Origin: Romboutsia sedimentorum
GTDB lineage: Bacteria; Bacillota; Clostridia; Peptostreptococcales; Peptostreptococcaceae
Direction: 5' to 3'
Length of the DNA: 64,000 nt
NCBI RefSeq assembly: GCF_030131845.1
Contig: NZ_JASKYM010000004.1
Location: 124,001 to 188,000 of the forward strand
The notes beneath the pieces are model-generated. The model ran no database searches, had not been told where the DNA came from, and saw only the letters and a list, made by a program, of their open reading frames with translations. Made by a program: the position numbers and the translations under genes. Numbering within the stretch: position 1 is the first letter of the stretch; each line of letters starts with the position of its first letter. This document shows, piece by piece, positions 27,607-36,684 of the stretch.

Positions 27607-28308
27607 TTAGTTTTTTATATTTGCGTAGTTTATCTCTATATTTTGTATTTTTGCTAATTTTTTATTAACTTCTATTTTGTCTTTAGAATCTCTTAAATCT
27701 TTAGTTCCTTTTTTGAATTTAATTAAACTAATAACTTTTTCTTCATTTTCTATAGATTTATAAGTGTTATCATCAGTTATTATTAATGAGCCTTCATTTG
27801 ATGGATAATATCCTATCCATGAATAACTTCCGTATTCTAAAGGTATATTTTTACTATTTATCTCTAATTTTTTATCTTCACTTGGATACCCAAAGTATAT
27901 ACTTTTATCTGTATCAATATTTGGTATACTTTCAAGCACTACTGTCTCTAGACTTCCACTCGATGGGTCTTTATCTTTCTTTTTACGAAGTACTTTATCT
28001 TTTAGCATTTCTTTTGCTGTACTTTTAGTTATTATTAAATATTTATTTTCATATGTCTGCTCTTTTTTATTTTCATCTACTGTTTTTTCTATGTTTATAA
28101 CTGTTTTATATTTATAGTCTTTTGTATATTCTGTATTATCTTTGTAAATTTCTTTTGCTTTATTTGAACTTTCTTTATTTCCACTTACTAAAATTGAATT
28201 AAATGGTCTAGCAGGTCCCTGTAAGTAATTTTTTATACTTATTTGTGCGCCTACTACTACTAATGAGACTGCTACAACTCCTAAAATTAATTTGCTTATT
28301 TTTTTCAT
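27607..28308 (-). CDS. Membrane-anchored extracellular protein of an ABC/two-component operon
   Basis: The 233-residue protein starts with a basic N-terminus and one hydrophobic helix (LILGVVAVSLVVVGAQI, residues 7-23) without a lipobox, so it is probably anchored by an uncleaved signal. The rest is hydrophilic, lysine/glutamate-rich and likely extracellular. I do not recognise a family. As the first gene of an operon with an ABC exporter and a two-component system it may bind the substrate or assist sensing, which is inference. Confidence 0.7.
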   Translation of the reverse strand: MKKISKLILGVVAVSLVVVGAQISIKNYLQGPARPFNSILVSGNKESSNKAKEIYKDNTEYTKDYKYKTVINIEKTVDENKKEQTYENKYLIITKSTAKEMLKDKVLRKKKDKDPSSGSLETVVLESIPNIDTDKSIYFGYPSEDKKLEINSKNIPLEYGSYSWIGYYPSNEGSLIITDDNTYKSIENEEKVISLIKFKKGTKDLRDSKDKIEVNKKLAKIQNIEINYANIKN

Positions 28309-28396
28309 AAATAAAATCTCCTTTTTTATATTTCTTGTATATACTTTACTTTAAATGAAGTTTTAAAACCATAACGCTAAGCTTACAATATATAAA

Positions 28397-28422
28397 TTAA
28401 TCTTACTAATTAGTAAGATTAA
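28397..28422. promoter_or_regulatory. 26-bp perfect palindrome upstream of an ABC/two-component operon
   Basis: TTAATCTTACTAA (28397-28409) is followed directly by its exact complement (28410-28422) about 90 bases before the first gene of the operon ending at 22524. Its place in the promoter region suits an operator. No T-tract follows on the minus strand. Confidence 0.45.
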
Positions 28423-28443
28423 AGATTTTAAAAATATTAATTA

Positions 28444-28483
28444 AAAAGTCTGGACAATACATTTGTATATTATCCAGACTTTT
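28444..28483. terminator. Terminator after the 28511-32829 operon
   Basis: AAAAGTCTGGACAATAC pairs with GTATATTATCCAGACTTTT, with A and T flanks, just past the last gene of the operon. Confidence 0.75.
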
Positions 28484-28510
28484 ATGTTAATATAATATTT
28501 TTTATTTTAC

Positions 28511-28873
28511 TTATACGCCTTTAAAAAACATCGCTATTTCATCATCTTCATTTGATTCTACTGATACTTTTTCTAAACATTCTCTCTCTATTTTTGTTGT
28601 ATTGTTAGCATCAACTAAACAAACATTATTTTTAATAATGTAACTTAGTGCAGCTAAGCATATTCCATAAAATACATATGGAGTTACAGCAGTTAAATAA
28701 TAATTGATAACTTCAGTTACTTGGGTGCTTGGATTAAATCCCTTTTCAACTAAGCTTAATATATAAATATGTGATGTATATATATTAAATATTGCAAAGA
28801 TACCCATAACTATTGCTATTATATTTAATACAAGTGTAACCTTTTGAACTTTTTCCATCTTTTTTAATTTCAT
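28511..28873 (-). CDS. Small two-helix membrane protein
   Basis: The 120-residue protein has two hydrophobic segments (about residues 11-35 and 62-83) and a charged cytoplasmic tail. I recognise no family. It is the last gene of an operon with an ABC ATPase, FtsX permease and two-component system, 25 bases after the ATPase gene. It could be an accessory subunit of that transporter, by position only. Confidence 0.65.
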   Translation of the reverse strand: MKLKKMEKVQKVTLVLNIIAIVMGIFAIFNIYTSHIYILSLVEKGFNPSTQVTEVINYYLTAVTPYVFYGICLAALSYIIKNNVCLVDANNTTKIERECLEKVSVESNEDDEIAMFFKGV

Positions 28874-28898
28874 AATACACTCCTATTTTTTCAAGAAT

Positions 28899-29582
28899 CT
28901 ATTTAGTCTCTTTGTGTTCCTTTATAAATATAAGTTGTCCCTTTGTAAGTCCCCAAGTCTCGTCTGCAAACTGAGCTACTTTTGTAGAATGAGTTACTAT
29001 AATTATGCATTTGTTTTCTTTGTGTGCTAATTGCTCTAATATAGTAAGTATTTCACTTTCAGTTTCATTATCTAAATTACCTGTTGGTTCATCGGCTATA
29101 ATTATGTCAGGATTATGTGATAGAGCTCTAGCAATTGCCACACGTTGTTGTTCTCCCCCTGATAATTTTAAAACCTTTCTCTTTGCAGTTTCATTATCTA
29201 TTCCAACTTTGTTTAATAACTCAAGTGCATAGGCCTTTTTATCATCAACTACTACACCACTAATATTCATTGATAGTAATATATTCTCAAGTGCTGATGT
29301 ATTATTTAAAAGATTATATCCTTGAAATATAACTCCAATATCTTTTGCTCTATAATTATCCTTATCTATACTATTTAATGATTTATCATTATATAATATA
29401 TTCCCATCCTTACAATTATCTAAGCCTGCTATTAACGATAATAAACTCGTTTTGCCTGCACCAGATTTTCCTATTATCGAATAAATTTTGCCTTTTTCAA
29501 AATCTACATTTACATTTTCAAAAATTAATTTCTTTGTACCTTCATATGAATATGAAACATTTGCTACACTTAATATTGACAT
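28899..29582 (-). CDS. ABC transporter ATP-binding protein
   Basis: A 227-residue ATPase with [36 protein letters not shown] and IVTHS. It is the MacB/LolD type. It lies 6 bases after the permease gene and is translated with it. Confidence 0.92.
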   Translation of the reverse strand: MSILSVANVSYSYEGTKKLIFENVNVDFEKGKIYSIIGKSGAGKTSLLSLIAGLDNCKDGNILYNDKSLNSIDKDNYRAKDIGVIFQGYNLLNNTSALENILLSMNISGVVVDDKKAYALELLNKVGIDNETAKRKVLKLSGGEQQRVAIARALSHNPDIIIADEPTGNLDNETESEILTILEQLAHKENKCIIIVTHSTKVAQFADETWGLTKGQLIFIKEHKETK

Positions 29583-29588
29583 GATTTT

Positions 29589-30992
29589 TTATCCTCTCTC
29601 TGTAAGTATTTTTCTTGGTTCATACTTTGTTATGTATCTTACACCAACACCGCTACTTACTAAAACTATTAATAGTGCGACCCCTGTTACCTCTAGTAGT
29701 GCCTTTTTATTTAAACTTACATCAATTTCAGATATTGCATCCTCTTCTTCTGCTCCTGTTATGCTTCCTGCTACTACACTAAATCCTTGATTTTGATTAC
29801 TTTGTACTTGTTTTTGAGATTCAATTTGTTTTTGTAGTAGTGAATTTGACACGGGTTGTGATACTACACTACCAACACCTATACCAATTCCCAAACATAT
29901 TACTGTTATCATTAAAGATTCTGTTATTAATCCTAATGCTACTTTACCTTTTTTCATACCTATTGCACGTAATACACCAATTTCATATTTTCTCTCTCTT
30001 ATTGATAAAGTGTTTAATAATATTAGTATTATAGAACCTAACACTAACACTACTAATATAAACATTGATGTTGTAGACCCTAACCCTTCTACCGGTCCAA
30101 CTATTTTGTTATAACTAGCTTCGTCAGTAGATACAATATAATTGTCTGATAGTCCTTTATCTCTTATTTCTTTTTCAAAAGACTTAATCATCTCTGGGTT
30201 TTTTAAGTAGTACTTAGCTTGAATGTATAAGTCTTCACTACCTACTATTGATTGTGATGTTTCTAAATCAGTTAATATTTCATTTCTCTTATTCATAGAT
30301 GCTTGCTTAAAAGGCATTCCACCATATTCATCTATAGAGTCAAAATATATACCTGATACTTTTAGCTTGTATGGATTCCCATCTTTATTACCAACTCTAT
30401 TAACTTCTATAAAGTCTCCAACCTTAATATTATTTAACTTAGCAAGTTCTTCACTTACAATACATTCATTTTTTTCTTTATACATTTTTCCATCTATTAT
30501 TTTTCTTTTACCATCTTTAAATTCTTGTAGAGATTCTAAAGTTGAGTTACCTATTATTGTGAAATTAGGATTTTCTACCTCTACTGGCTTACCATCTTCT
30601 CCAATTGATCCAATTGTCATCATACCATTTTGGCTATCATTAGCATCTTCATCAATTGCCTTTAATGTTTTTGATATAGCTCCCATTTGAGATGAGAAAA
30701 TACTTTTTTTTAAGTATTTTGATTTTGCAAAATCAAAATACTGATTAGGCGTTATAGGTTTTTCACCTTCCCTTTGCTCTTTGCTTTGACTCATCATCTT
30801 TTCCATATCTGGTGCTATTGTAACTTCACTTCCAAACCTATTTTTGTAATTTTTTATAATTTCATCTGTTGTTGTGTTAATACTAAAAGCAACCACAGTT
30901 GAAGCTATTATTCCTAGCGTTATTATACCTATAGTGATATTCCTACCTTTGTTTCGCCATATATTTTTCATAGCATTTTTCAAAATATACAT
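29589..30992 (-). CDS. MacB-type ABC transporter permease
   Basis: The 467-residue permease has the MacB order: one N-terminal helix (ITIGIITLGIIASTVVAFSI), a periplasmic-type extracellular domain (about residues 45-300), then three helices (about 305-330, 350-385, 430-455) forming one FtsX block. An insertion rich in glutamine (LLQKQIESQKQVQSNQNQGF) lies in the last loop. In Gram-positives such permeases export peptides or give bacteriocin immunity. The two-component genes precede it by 48 bases. Confidence 0.88.
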   Translation of the reverse strand: MYILKNAMKNIWRNKGRNITIGIITLGIIASTVVAFSINTTTDEIIKNYKNRFGSEVTIAPDMEKMMSQSKEQREGEKPITPNQYFDFAKSKYLKKSIFSSQMGAISKTLKAIDEDANDSQNGMMTIGSIGEDGKPVEVENPNFTIIGNSTLESLQEFKDGKRKIIDGKMYKEKNECIVSEELAKLNNIKVGDFIEVNRVGNKDGNPYKLKVSGIYFDSIDEYGGMPFKQASMNKRNEILTDLETSQSIVGSEDLYIQAKYYLKNPEMIKSFEKEIRDKGLSDNYIVSTDEASYNKIVGPVEGLGSTTSMFILVVLVLGSIILILLNTLSIRERKYEIGVLRAIGMKKGKVALGLITESLMITVICLGIGIGVGSVVSQPVSNSLLQKQIESQKQVQSNQNQGFSVVAGSITGAEEEDAISEIDVSLNKKALLEVTGVALLIVLVSSGVGVRYITKYEPRKILTERG

Positions 30993-31039
30993 TTCAAAAC
31001 CTCCTCTTGTGTTATGTGACTATATTATCAAAGGCTATG

Positions 31040-32170
31040 TTAATCTAATGTTAATTCATTAAATGCCATATAAAATTTTGTTCCTTTTCCTTCTTCACTT
31101 TCTACGAATGTTATTCCATCGCAAAGACTAGTTATATGATGAACTAAACTTAATCCTATTCCATATCCATCTTTTTTTAGGTTTTCGCCTCTATACTTAT
31201 GATTAAATATATTATCTAAAATTTCTTTTTTGATACCTGTTCCATAATCTTGTACTGATATAATAGAACTGCCATTTTTATTATATGCCTTAACTAAAAT
31301 ATCACTTCCATTACTATACTTAATAGCATTTTCTATTAAATTGCAAACCGCTCTATAAATCCAAAGGCTTCGTCCTTTTATTTGCACTATATTTTCCTCA
31401 TCTATATCTAAATAAATATTTTTATATTCTTTTTTATAAATATCTACTGCCTCTGCACAAATCAATGTTAAATCCACAGCTTCAAAATATTTAACATCTT
31501 CAGTAGCATTTATTGCTAATATATCGTCTAAACTAGAACTCATCTTATCTATTATTTTAAAAAGATCGTCTCTTTCTCCCATTTGAATTTTTGATCTTAA
31601 TACTGCTAATGAATTTTTTTGTTCATGAGTTATATATGAATTTATATTATTTGCTTCTTTTAATAAATTCTTTATCTTTTTTGTAGACTCATCTAAAGCA
31701 ACCTTAAATCCTTCTAACTCTCCACTTAGTATATTCTTATCATCTATTTCTATATTTTCATTATTTATAATCTGCGGTAAATTAGCTGCAATTTCTTCTA
31801 TAGGTCTTATAATCTTTTTACTTATAATTTTAGAAATAATAAAAGAAATAACCATAACAAATAAAAACACTCCTGACATTACAGTAATTGCTTGTTTTAA
31901 AATATCATTGCTATGAGCAACTCTAAAATCATTAACTGAAATAACCCTCTGTGTAATATCTGAAGCTTTTATGGTAATGCCTGAAGTTATACCTTTATTT
32001 ATCTCTTGATTTGAATAAGGTATAACATAACTTTGAGCTTCATTTACTTGATTTTTCTCAACCCTATTTAATAGTGAAAAACCCAATATTAACACTACTA
32101 ATGTTATTACTGCTGAATAGCTAAGAATTAAAATATTTATCTTATTTTTATAGCTAAGCTTTATCTTCAT
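31040..32170 (-). CDS. Sensor histidine kinase
   Basis: The 376-residue kinase has two membrane helices (residues 11-31 and about 90-112) flanking a ~55-residue extracellular loop, a HAMP-like segment, a dimerisation helix with the unusual acceptor ITHEQKNSLAVLR, and a HATPase domain (NLIENAIKYS, DYGTGIKKEILDNIF, GYGIGLSLVHHI, GTKFYMAF). It overlaps the response regulator gene by 4 bases. It likely controls the MacB-type exporter downstream. Confidence 0.9.
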   Translation of the reverse strand: MKIKLSYKNKINILILSYSAVITLVVLILGFSLLNRVEKNQVNEAQSYVIPYSNQEINKGITSGITIKASDITQRVISVNDFRVAHSNDILKQAITVMSGVFLFVMVISFIISKIISKKIIRPIEEIAANLPQIINNENIEIDDKNILSGELEGFKVALDESTKKIKNLLKEANNINSYITHEQKNSLAVLRSKIQMGERDDLFKIIDKMSSSLDDILAINATEDVKYFEAVDLTLICAEAVDIYKKEYKNIYLDIDEENIVQIKGRSLWIYRAVCNLIENAIKYSNGSDILVKAYNKNGSSIISVQDYGTGIKKEILDNIFNHKYRGENLKKDGYGIGLSLVHHITSLCDGITFVESEEGKGTKFYMAFNELTLD

Positions 32171-32829
32171 AGCTTATACCCCTTTCCTTTTAAGGTTATT
32201 AAAAGTTCCTCACCTGATGATAGCTTAAGCTTTTTCTTTAAATTAGATATATGTACCCTAAGAACTGAAGAAAACGGGTCAAAGAATTCATCATAAACAT
32301 GTTCAGCAATATCTTCACTAGACACAACTTCAGGATGTCTATTTGCTATATACTCTAATATGTCAAATTCCTTTGCTGATAGTGATATCTCATTTGACTC
32401 ATAACTAACTATCCTTGTTTTAGGATTTATAATTAATTTATTAACTTTAATCTCTGGATTTACTCTTCCATAAAACCTACGTATTGTAGCATTAACTCTT
32501 GCTCTTAATTCAATCAAATCAAAGGGCTTGACTAAATAATCATCAGCTCCTAAATCAAGACCTAATGCTCTTTCCTTTATTTCATCCCTTGCTGTTATAA
32601 TTATTATTGGTACTAAAATATCTTCTTCTCTAAGATGTTTTAATACATCTATTCCATCCTTATCAGGTAAATTAAGATCAAGTAAAATACAATCATATTT
32701 ATTGATTTGTGCTTTTTCCTGTCCATCTTCACCTAATGTAGATAAATCAACATAAAATTTATTGTTAGTTAAAAACTTTTTTAAACTTTCACCAAGCTCT
32801 ATATCATCTTCTATAATTAGAATTCTCAT
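32167..32829 (-). CDS. OmpR-family response regulator
   Basis: Receiver (IEDDIELGESLKKFL, phosphoacceptor in CILLDLNLPDKDGID, KPFDLIELRARV) and winged helix (LSAKEFDILEYIANRHPEVV, ending GKGYKL). The 220-residue protein is the first gene of a five-gene operon (regulator, kinase, permease, ATPase, small membrane protein). A short AT-rich promoter region of about 90 bases precedes it. Confidence 0.92.
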   Translation of the reverse strand: MRILIIEDDIELGESLKKFLTNNKFYVDLSTLGEDGQEKAQINKYDCILLDLNLPDKDGIDVLKHLREEDILVPIIIITARDEIKERALGLDLGADDYLVKPFDLIELRARVNATIRRFYGRVNPEIKVNKLIINPKTRIVSYESNEISLSAKEFDILEYIANRHPEVVSSEDIAEHVYDEFFDPFSSVLRVHISNLKKKLKLSSGEELLITLKGKGYKL

Positions 32830-32923
32830 AATACACCTCTCTATCTAAAACATTCTATAAATTATATCATACCCAATGTTAATTAAAAGTTAATGTAGAT
32901 TCTACTTCATTATATTTAAATAT

Positions 32924-32966
32924 AAAAAAGGAGATATTAGTATTTTTACCAATATCTCCTTTTTTA
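32924..32966. terminator. Terminator after the TraX-like gene
   Basis: AAAAAAGGAGATATT pairs with AATATCTCCTTTTTT just after the TraX-like stop codon; A and T flanks allow action in both directions. Confidence 0.75.
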
Positions 32967-32981
32967 GTTTTTTATACATTC

Positions 32982-33779
32982 TTATTTAGATATAAAATAA
33001 CTCGCTAAATATATAACCATTATGTGAGATATATAATATACGTAGAAGAAGTATTTAAGTGATTTGCCTTTTTCTCCATTGTATAAATATATAGGTATTA
33101 TAGAAAATACAGCCATCCATTGATAATTTGATGTAAATATATTTCCTGTTGATAAACCTGACACTAAAAATAGTGCACAGAACAATAATATTACAAGCAT
33201 TTGAGCCTTCTTATTGTCTATAAGTATATAAAATAATAAAGCCATTACTATATATACAACCCCACCTTCTACAAATAATGGTGTTGGTATTATATTGAAA
33301 ATCAATGCCCCTAAAGTTAAATTAACACTCATTAATGTTGGTATCATAAAACTTAGTGCAAATAAACCTACTACAAATAATATTACTAATATTATATTTT
33401 TATATGTTTTGCTCTTTATACTGTTTTTAACTATATCATATAGATGCATAGCTAAAACACCTAAAAAGATTGACCCGAATATATTGGCATATAATTCAAC
33501 GCCTTCTACAGGTAAAAATTTAGAAAACATAAAGTTAAATAAATTCATTATCCAAAAACCTATTAATAGCCTTAATAAATACTTCTTTTTATTTTTAGTA
33601 TAATGATACCCTTGTGCACTGGTAAATAAAAATATAGTGGCAACAGGTCTTCCAAGCCACCCAAACCATACTGGTGTTTGTAATACTAAAAATGCACCTA
33701 AGTGATCAAATGTCATAAGTATAATACCTAAAATCTTTAATTCAAAACTTGTTATTCCATTCTTTAATGATAATTTCAT
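32982..33779 (-). CDS. TraX-family membrane protein
   Basis: The 265-residue protein has about eight membrane helices. The start (ELKILGIILMTFDHLGAFLV) and the following GRPVATIFLFTSAQGYHYTKNKKKYLLRL match the TraX family pattern of conserved MxxDH and the EGY/QGY-TRN-KKYLLRL block. TraX was named for F-pilin N-acetylation; chromosomal Firmicute homologues are acyltransferase-like proteins of unknown target. It is monocistronic. Confidence 0.8.
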   Translation of the reverse strand: MKLSLKNGITSFELKILGIILMTFDHLGAFLVLQTPVWFGWLGRPVATIFLFTSAQGYHYTKNKKKYLLRLLIGFWIMNLFNFMFSKFLPVEGVELYANIFGSIFLGVLAMHLYDIVKNSIKSKTYKNIILVILFVVGLFALSFMIPTLMSVNLTLGALIFNIIPTPLFVEGGVVYIVMALLFYILIDNKKAQMLVILLFCALFLVSGLSTGNIFTSNYQWMAVFSIIPIYLYNGEKGKSLKYFFYVYYISHIMVIYLASYFISK

Positions 33780-33977
33780 GTAAACCCCTCCTCGTTATAC
33801 TTAATTTAACATTCGTAACTTAACTGGAGTTGTATACAAACTTAAATTAACCTTAAATCTTTTGAAATTAGATTTTAATGTTAAATAAAAATCATACCTT
33901 AGATTGTTATTTCTATAATTTGTGTTTATATGATATGATAAATATAAAAAATCATACATTTTAACAAGGAGACATTC

Positions 33978-34736
33978 ATGGATAAGATTTCACAAAATAG
34001 AGACTTTTTTAAAGCTGATTTCGAAATACTAAAACAAATAAAAACTGATAAACAAAAGGGACTACCTGCCCCGCCTTTACAAAAAGGATATGACTCAAAT
34101 TCTGATTTAATAGAACTTCCAACTGTAAGCAAAGATATTTTAGTTAAAAATAACGTACTAGATTGTATAAATGATAGAAGAAGTGTAAGAAAATATAGTA
34201 ATGAAAAAATAAGTTTATCTCAACTTTCTTATTTGCTTTGGTCTACTCAAGGAATTCAAACTGTAAGAGATGAATTCAGTGCATTAAGAACAGTACCTTC
34301 TGCTGGTTGCACTCATCCTTTCGAGACATATTTAATAATAAATAATGTTGATAATTTAAAGTGTGGAGTTTACAGATATTTACCTCTAGAACATAAACTT
34401 CTATTTATAAAAACTTTAGCTAATATAGATGATAAAATAGATAAAGCAACTCCAAATCAGCCTTTTGTTCAAGGCTTTGTATCTAAAAGTGCTGTTGTAT
34501 TTGCTTGGAGCTGTATTCCATATAGAAGTGAACATAAATTTAGTATAGCTGCCCATAAAAAAATACTTATAGATATTGGACATGTGTGTCAAAATCTTTA
34601 TATATCATCAGAATCTCTTGACTGCGGGACTTGTGCTATTGGAATCTATGATCAAAATATCATTGATAATATGCTAGATTTAGATGGAGAAAATGAATTT
34701 ATAATTTATATGGCTTGTCTAGGTAAAAAACTATAA
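33978..34736 (+). CDS. SagB/ThcOx-family nitroreductase-like dehydrogenase
   Basis: The 252-residue protein contains NDRRSVRKYSNEKISLSQLS, the FMN-binding entry of nitroreductases, then LLWSTQGI and RTVPSAGCTHPFETYLI, which mark the SagB/ThcOx branch. The C-terminal part has HKKILIDIGHVCQNLYIS and ends GKKL. SagB enzymes oxidise azolines in thiazole/oxazole-modified peptides, but stand-alone members without a precursor, SagC or SagD are common and uncharacterised; none of those partners is nearby. It is on the plus strand with a GGAG site nine bases before ATG and ends at the second copy of the 46-bp terminator. Confidence 0.85.
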   Translation: MDKISQNRDFFKADFEILKQIKTDKQKGLPAPPLQKGYDSNSDLIELPTVSKDILVKNNVLDCINDRRSVRKYSNEKISLSQLSYLLWSTQGIQTVRDEFSALRTVPSAGCTHPFETYLIINNVDNLKCGVYRYLPLEHKLLFIKTLANIDDKIDKATPNQPFVQGFVSKSAVVFAWSCIPYRSEHKFSIAAHKKILIDIGHVCQNLYISSESLDCGTCAIGIYDQNIIDNMLDLDGENEFIIYMACLGKKL

Positions 34737-34743
34737 TAAATAA

Positions 34744-34789
34744 AAAAAGCACTGATTTGATAGCCTAAGCCTTCAAATTCAGTGCTTTT
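34744..34789. terminator. Terminator after the SagB-like gene; copy 2 of a 46-bp repeat
   Basis: This is identical to 17531-17576 except for one base in the loop (CCTAAGCC for CCTAGGCC). Here it ends a plus-strand gene, in the other copy a minus-strand gene, so it is used in both orientations. Confidence 0.75.
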
Positions 34790-34790
34790 T

Positions 34791-34930
34791 CAAGGAGTAA
34801 CGTTAATTACATCCTTATCCTCCTTGACATTTATTAAATATAGTTTGCAAGGTAGCTACGACTCTAACCTTTGGGTGTTAGACCAAGGCTACTTGCACTC
34901 TAGTAGGTCGAGGAAATCTAGTAGATTCAT
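34791..34930. ncRNA. Candidate structured RNA or mobile-element end between SagB and SOD genes
   Basis: The 345-base spacer after the SagB terminator contains dense inverted repeats: TCAAGGAG/CTCCTTGA (34791-34837), TTAAATATA/TATATTTAA enclosing 34835-34940, GCAAGgTAGC/GCTACTTGC, CTAACC/GGTgTTAG and TCTAGTAG repeats. Such nesting is typical of a folded RNA or the hairpin ends of IS200/IS605-type elements. I recognise no riboswitch consensus and no transposase is present. The remaining part to 35136 shows nothing further. Confidence 0.35.
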
Positions 34931-35136
34931 TATATTTAATATGATATTTTCTCAAATATCTAGCCACCTTCACTTCCAAAGATACTACCAAAAGGTAAAA
35001 TAGCTTCTAACTTTAGAGTAGTAAGTGCTGGCTGATAATTAATTTGCATTAACTATCTGATTATATATTAACCATTCTAAAAAGGAATATGCATATTATT
35101 TTATTTTTTTTAAATTTTTTGTATTGGTTATATATT

Positions 35137-35640
35137 CTATTTTGTAATAACTCCACAAGCCCATCTATTACCTGCATTTCCTGAAGGTTGTGAAGTAAAA
35201 TCATCGTACCCTTCATGGAGTATAAAAGCTTTTCCTATAACTTCATCTACAGTAAATCTATTAGTAAATGTAGAGAGCATACCTACTCCATCAGCAGATA
35301 ACATAGGTGGTAAATCTCCTGCATGCATAGGATGTTTAGTATTAGTAGGATTATAGTGAGATTTTGCAGAAGTAAATGGATCCTTTTCATCTCCTACAGA
35401 ACAGTCTCCCACTTCATGAATATGTAGTCCATGAAATGAGCTAGTTTGGTTGTTTATGTTAGGAATTCCTGTTATAACTGCCCTTACATATACTCCACCG
35501 TCTAGTTGATATAGATATATAGCTCCTCTTATACAAGGTGCTAGTGGACCTCCTCTTATTTTTGCATAGGCATCTGGTATAGATTGGTTGTATCCAGAAA
35601 ATATTTTTTTAATATCATAATGTGGACAAGAATTAGCCAT
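35137..35640 (-). CDS. Cu/Zn superoxide dismutase-family protein without signal peptide
   Basis: The 167-residue protein has the SodC beta-barrel signature GLHIHEVGDC (residues 71-80), SAKSHYNP and HPMHAGDLPPM, LHEGYDD and GNAGNRWACGVI. Metal ligands are present: His73, His75, His95, His142 for copper and His95, His103 or His106, Asp109 for zinc. Cys80 and Cys162 can form the conserved disulfide. SodC enzymes are usually exported; here no signal peptide is seen, so it would act in the cytoplasm or on spores. It is monocistronic with an AAGGAGG site. Confidence 0.88.
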   Translation of the reverse strand: MANSCPHYDIKKIFSGYNQSIPDAYAKIRGGPLAPCIRGAIYLYQLDGGVYVRAVITGIPNINNQTSSFHGLHIHEVGDCSVGDEKDPFTSAKSHYNPTNTKHPMHAGDLPPMLSADGVGMLSTFTNRFTVDEVIGKAFILHEGYDDFTSQPSGNAGNRWACGVITK

Positions 35641-35707
35641 AATGTTCCTCCTTATATTTTAATAGGTACATATTGCTATATATATTATGATTTATGTTTT
35701 AAGAATG

Positions 35708-36664
35708 TTAATTAAAAGTTAAGGCAGATTCTCCTTCATTATATTTTTTTACTTCATCCCAAGTTGGTATAGATTCAAGAGCTCCTATCTTAGTTGTTGT
35801 AATTCCTCCAACTAAATTAGCAAGCTTAACAATGTCTTCAATATTTTTATTTTCTTCATTTAAAATCTGTACTATTACTGCTCCCATAAATGCATCTCCT
35901 GCACCTGTAGCATCTTTCATTTCTATCTCTTTTGTTGGTATTAAAACTTGCTTATCTTTAGTTACCAACATAGCTCCTAGTTTCCCTAGAGTTATTATTA
36001 AATATTTACAACCTAAACTTATCAGATAATCTGCGGCTTCTTTAACACTTTCTCTACCGCTAATTAAGTAGGCTTCTTCCTCACTCAATTTAACTATGTC
36101 ACTATCTTTAATATAGTCTTTGCAACAATTTATAAATACATCTTTGTTATTACTAAACAAACTATCTCTATAATTTGCATCAAAAGATATTAATTTGTTA
36201 TTGTTTAAAGCGTACTCTTTTAACTTATAATAAGTATTTTTTAGTTCTCCATCTAAAAATGCAGTTGCACTTCCAAAATGATATAAATCGAATTTATCTA
36301 TTTCTTTTTCAATCATATCAAAAGATAAGTATCTATCTGCATCTCTTACAAATTCAAAATCTCGCTCTCCATCTTCCATCAATGATACAAATGCAAAAGT
36401 AGTATTTCTATCTTTTAATTTATACATTAAATCAGTATTTATATTGTTTTGATTGAAAGTATTTTCTAAAAATTTACCAAAAGCATCATCTCCAACAGTC
36501 CCACAGAAGTGCGCTTTTGCACCTAGCTTTGATATTGCAGCTGCAACATTAGCAGGTGCTCCTCCTGCTTTTTTTATAAAGCCAGAAGTATCACATAAGT
36601 TTTTCCCTTTATCTATAGATAAAAAATCTATAAGTGCCTCACCTATACAAAGTACATTTTTCAT
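35708..36664 (-). CDS. PfkB-family carbohydrate kinase, probable fructokinase
   Basis: The 318-residue kinase has both family signatures: GGAPANVAAAISKLG with FCGTVGDDAFGKFL (residues 33-65) and DATGAGDAFMGAVI near residue 255, with the catalytic Asp in GAGD. The start LCIGEALIDF is typical of fructokinases. It is the third gene of an operon with a polyol dehydrogenase and a GPH symporter, so it probably phosphorylates the ketose made by the dehydrogenase, for example fructose from sorbitol. Confidence 0.87.
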   Translation of the reverse strand: MKNVLCIGEALIDFLSIDKGKNLCDTSGFIKKAGGAPANVAAAISKLGAKAHFCGTVGDDAFGKFLENTFNQNNINTDLMYKLKDRNTTFAFVSLMEDGERDFEFVRDADRYLSFDMIEKEIDKFDLYHFGSATAFLDGELKNTYYKLKEYALNNNKLISFDANYRDSLFSNNKDVFINCCKDYIKDSDIVKLSEEEAYLISGRESVKEAADYLISLGCKYLIITLGKLGAMLVTKDKQVLIPTKEIEMKDATGAGDAFMGAVIVQILNEENKNIEDIVKLANLVGGITTTKIGALESIPTWDEVKKYNEGESALTFN

Positions 36665-36684
36665 TCTCTTTTCCCCTTTACTGT

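Noticed and set aside
34791-34837. Minus-strand mini-ORF MSRRIRM with a strong ribosome binding site
   Set aside because: Seven codons inside a hairpin; too short to support and better explained as part of the structured region.
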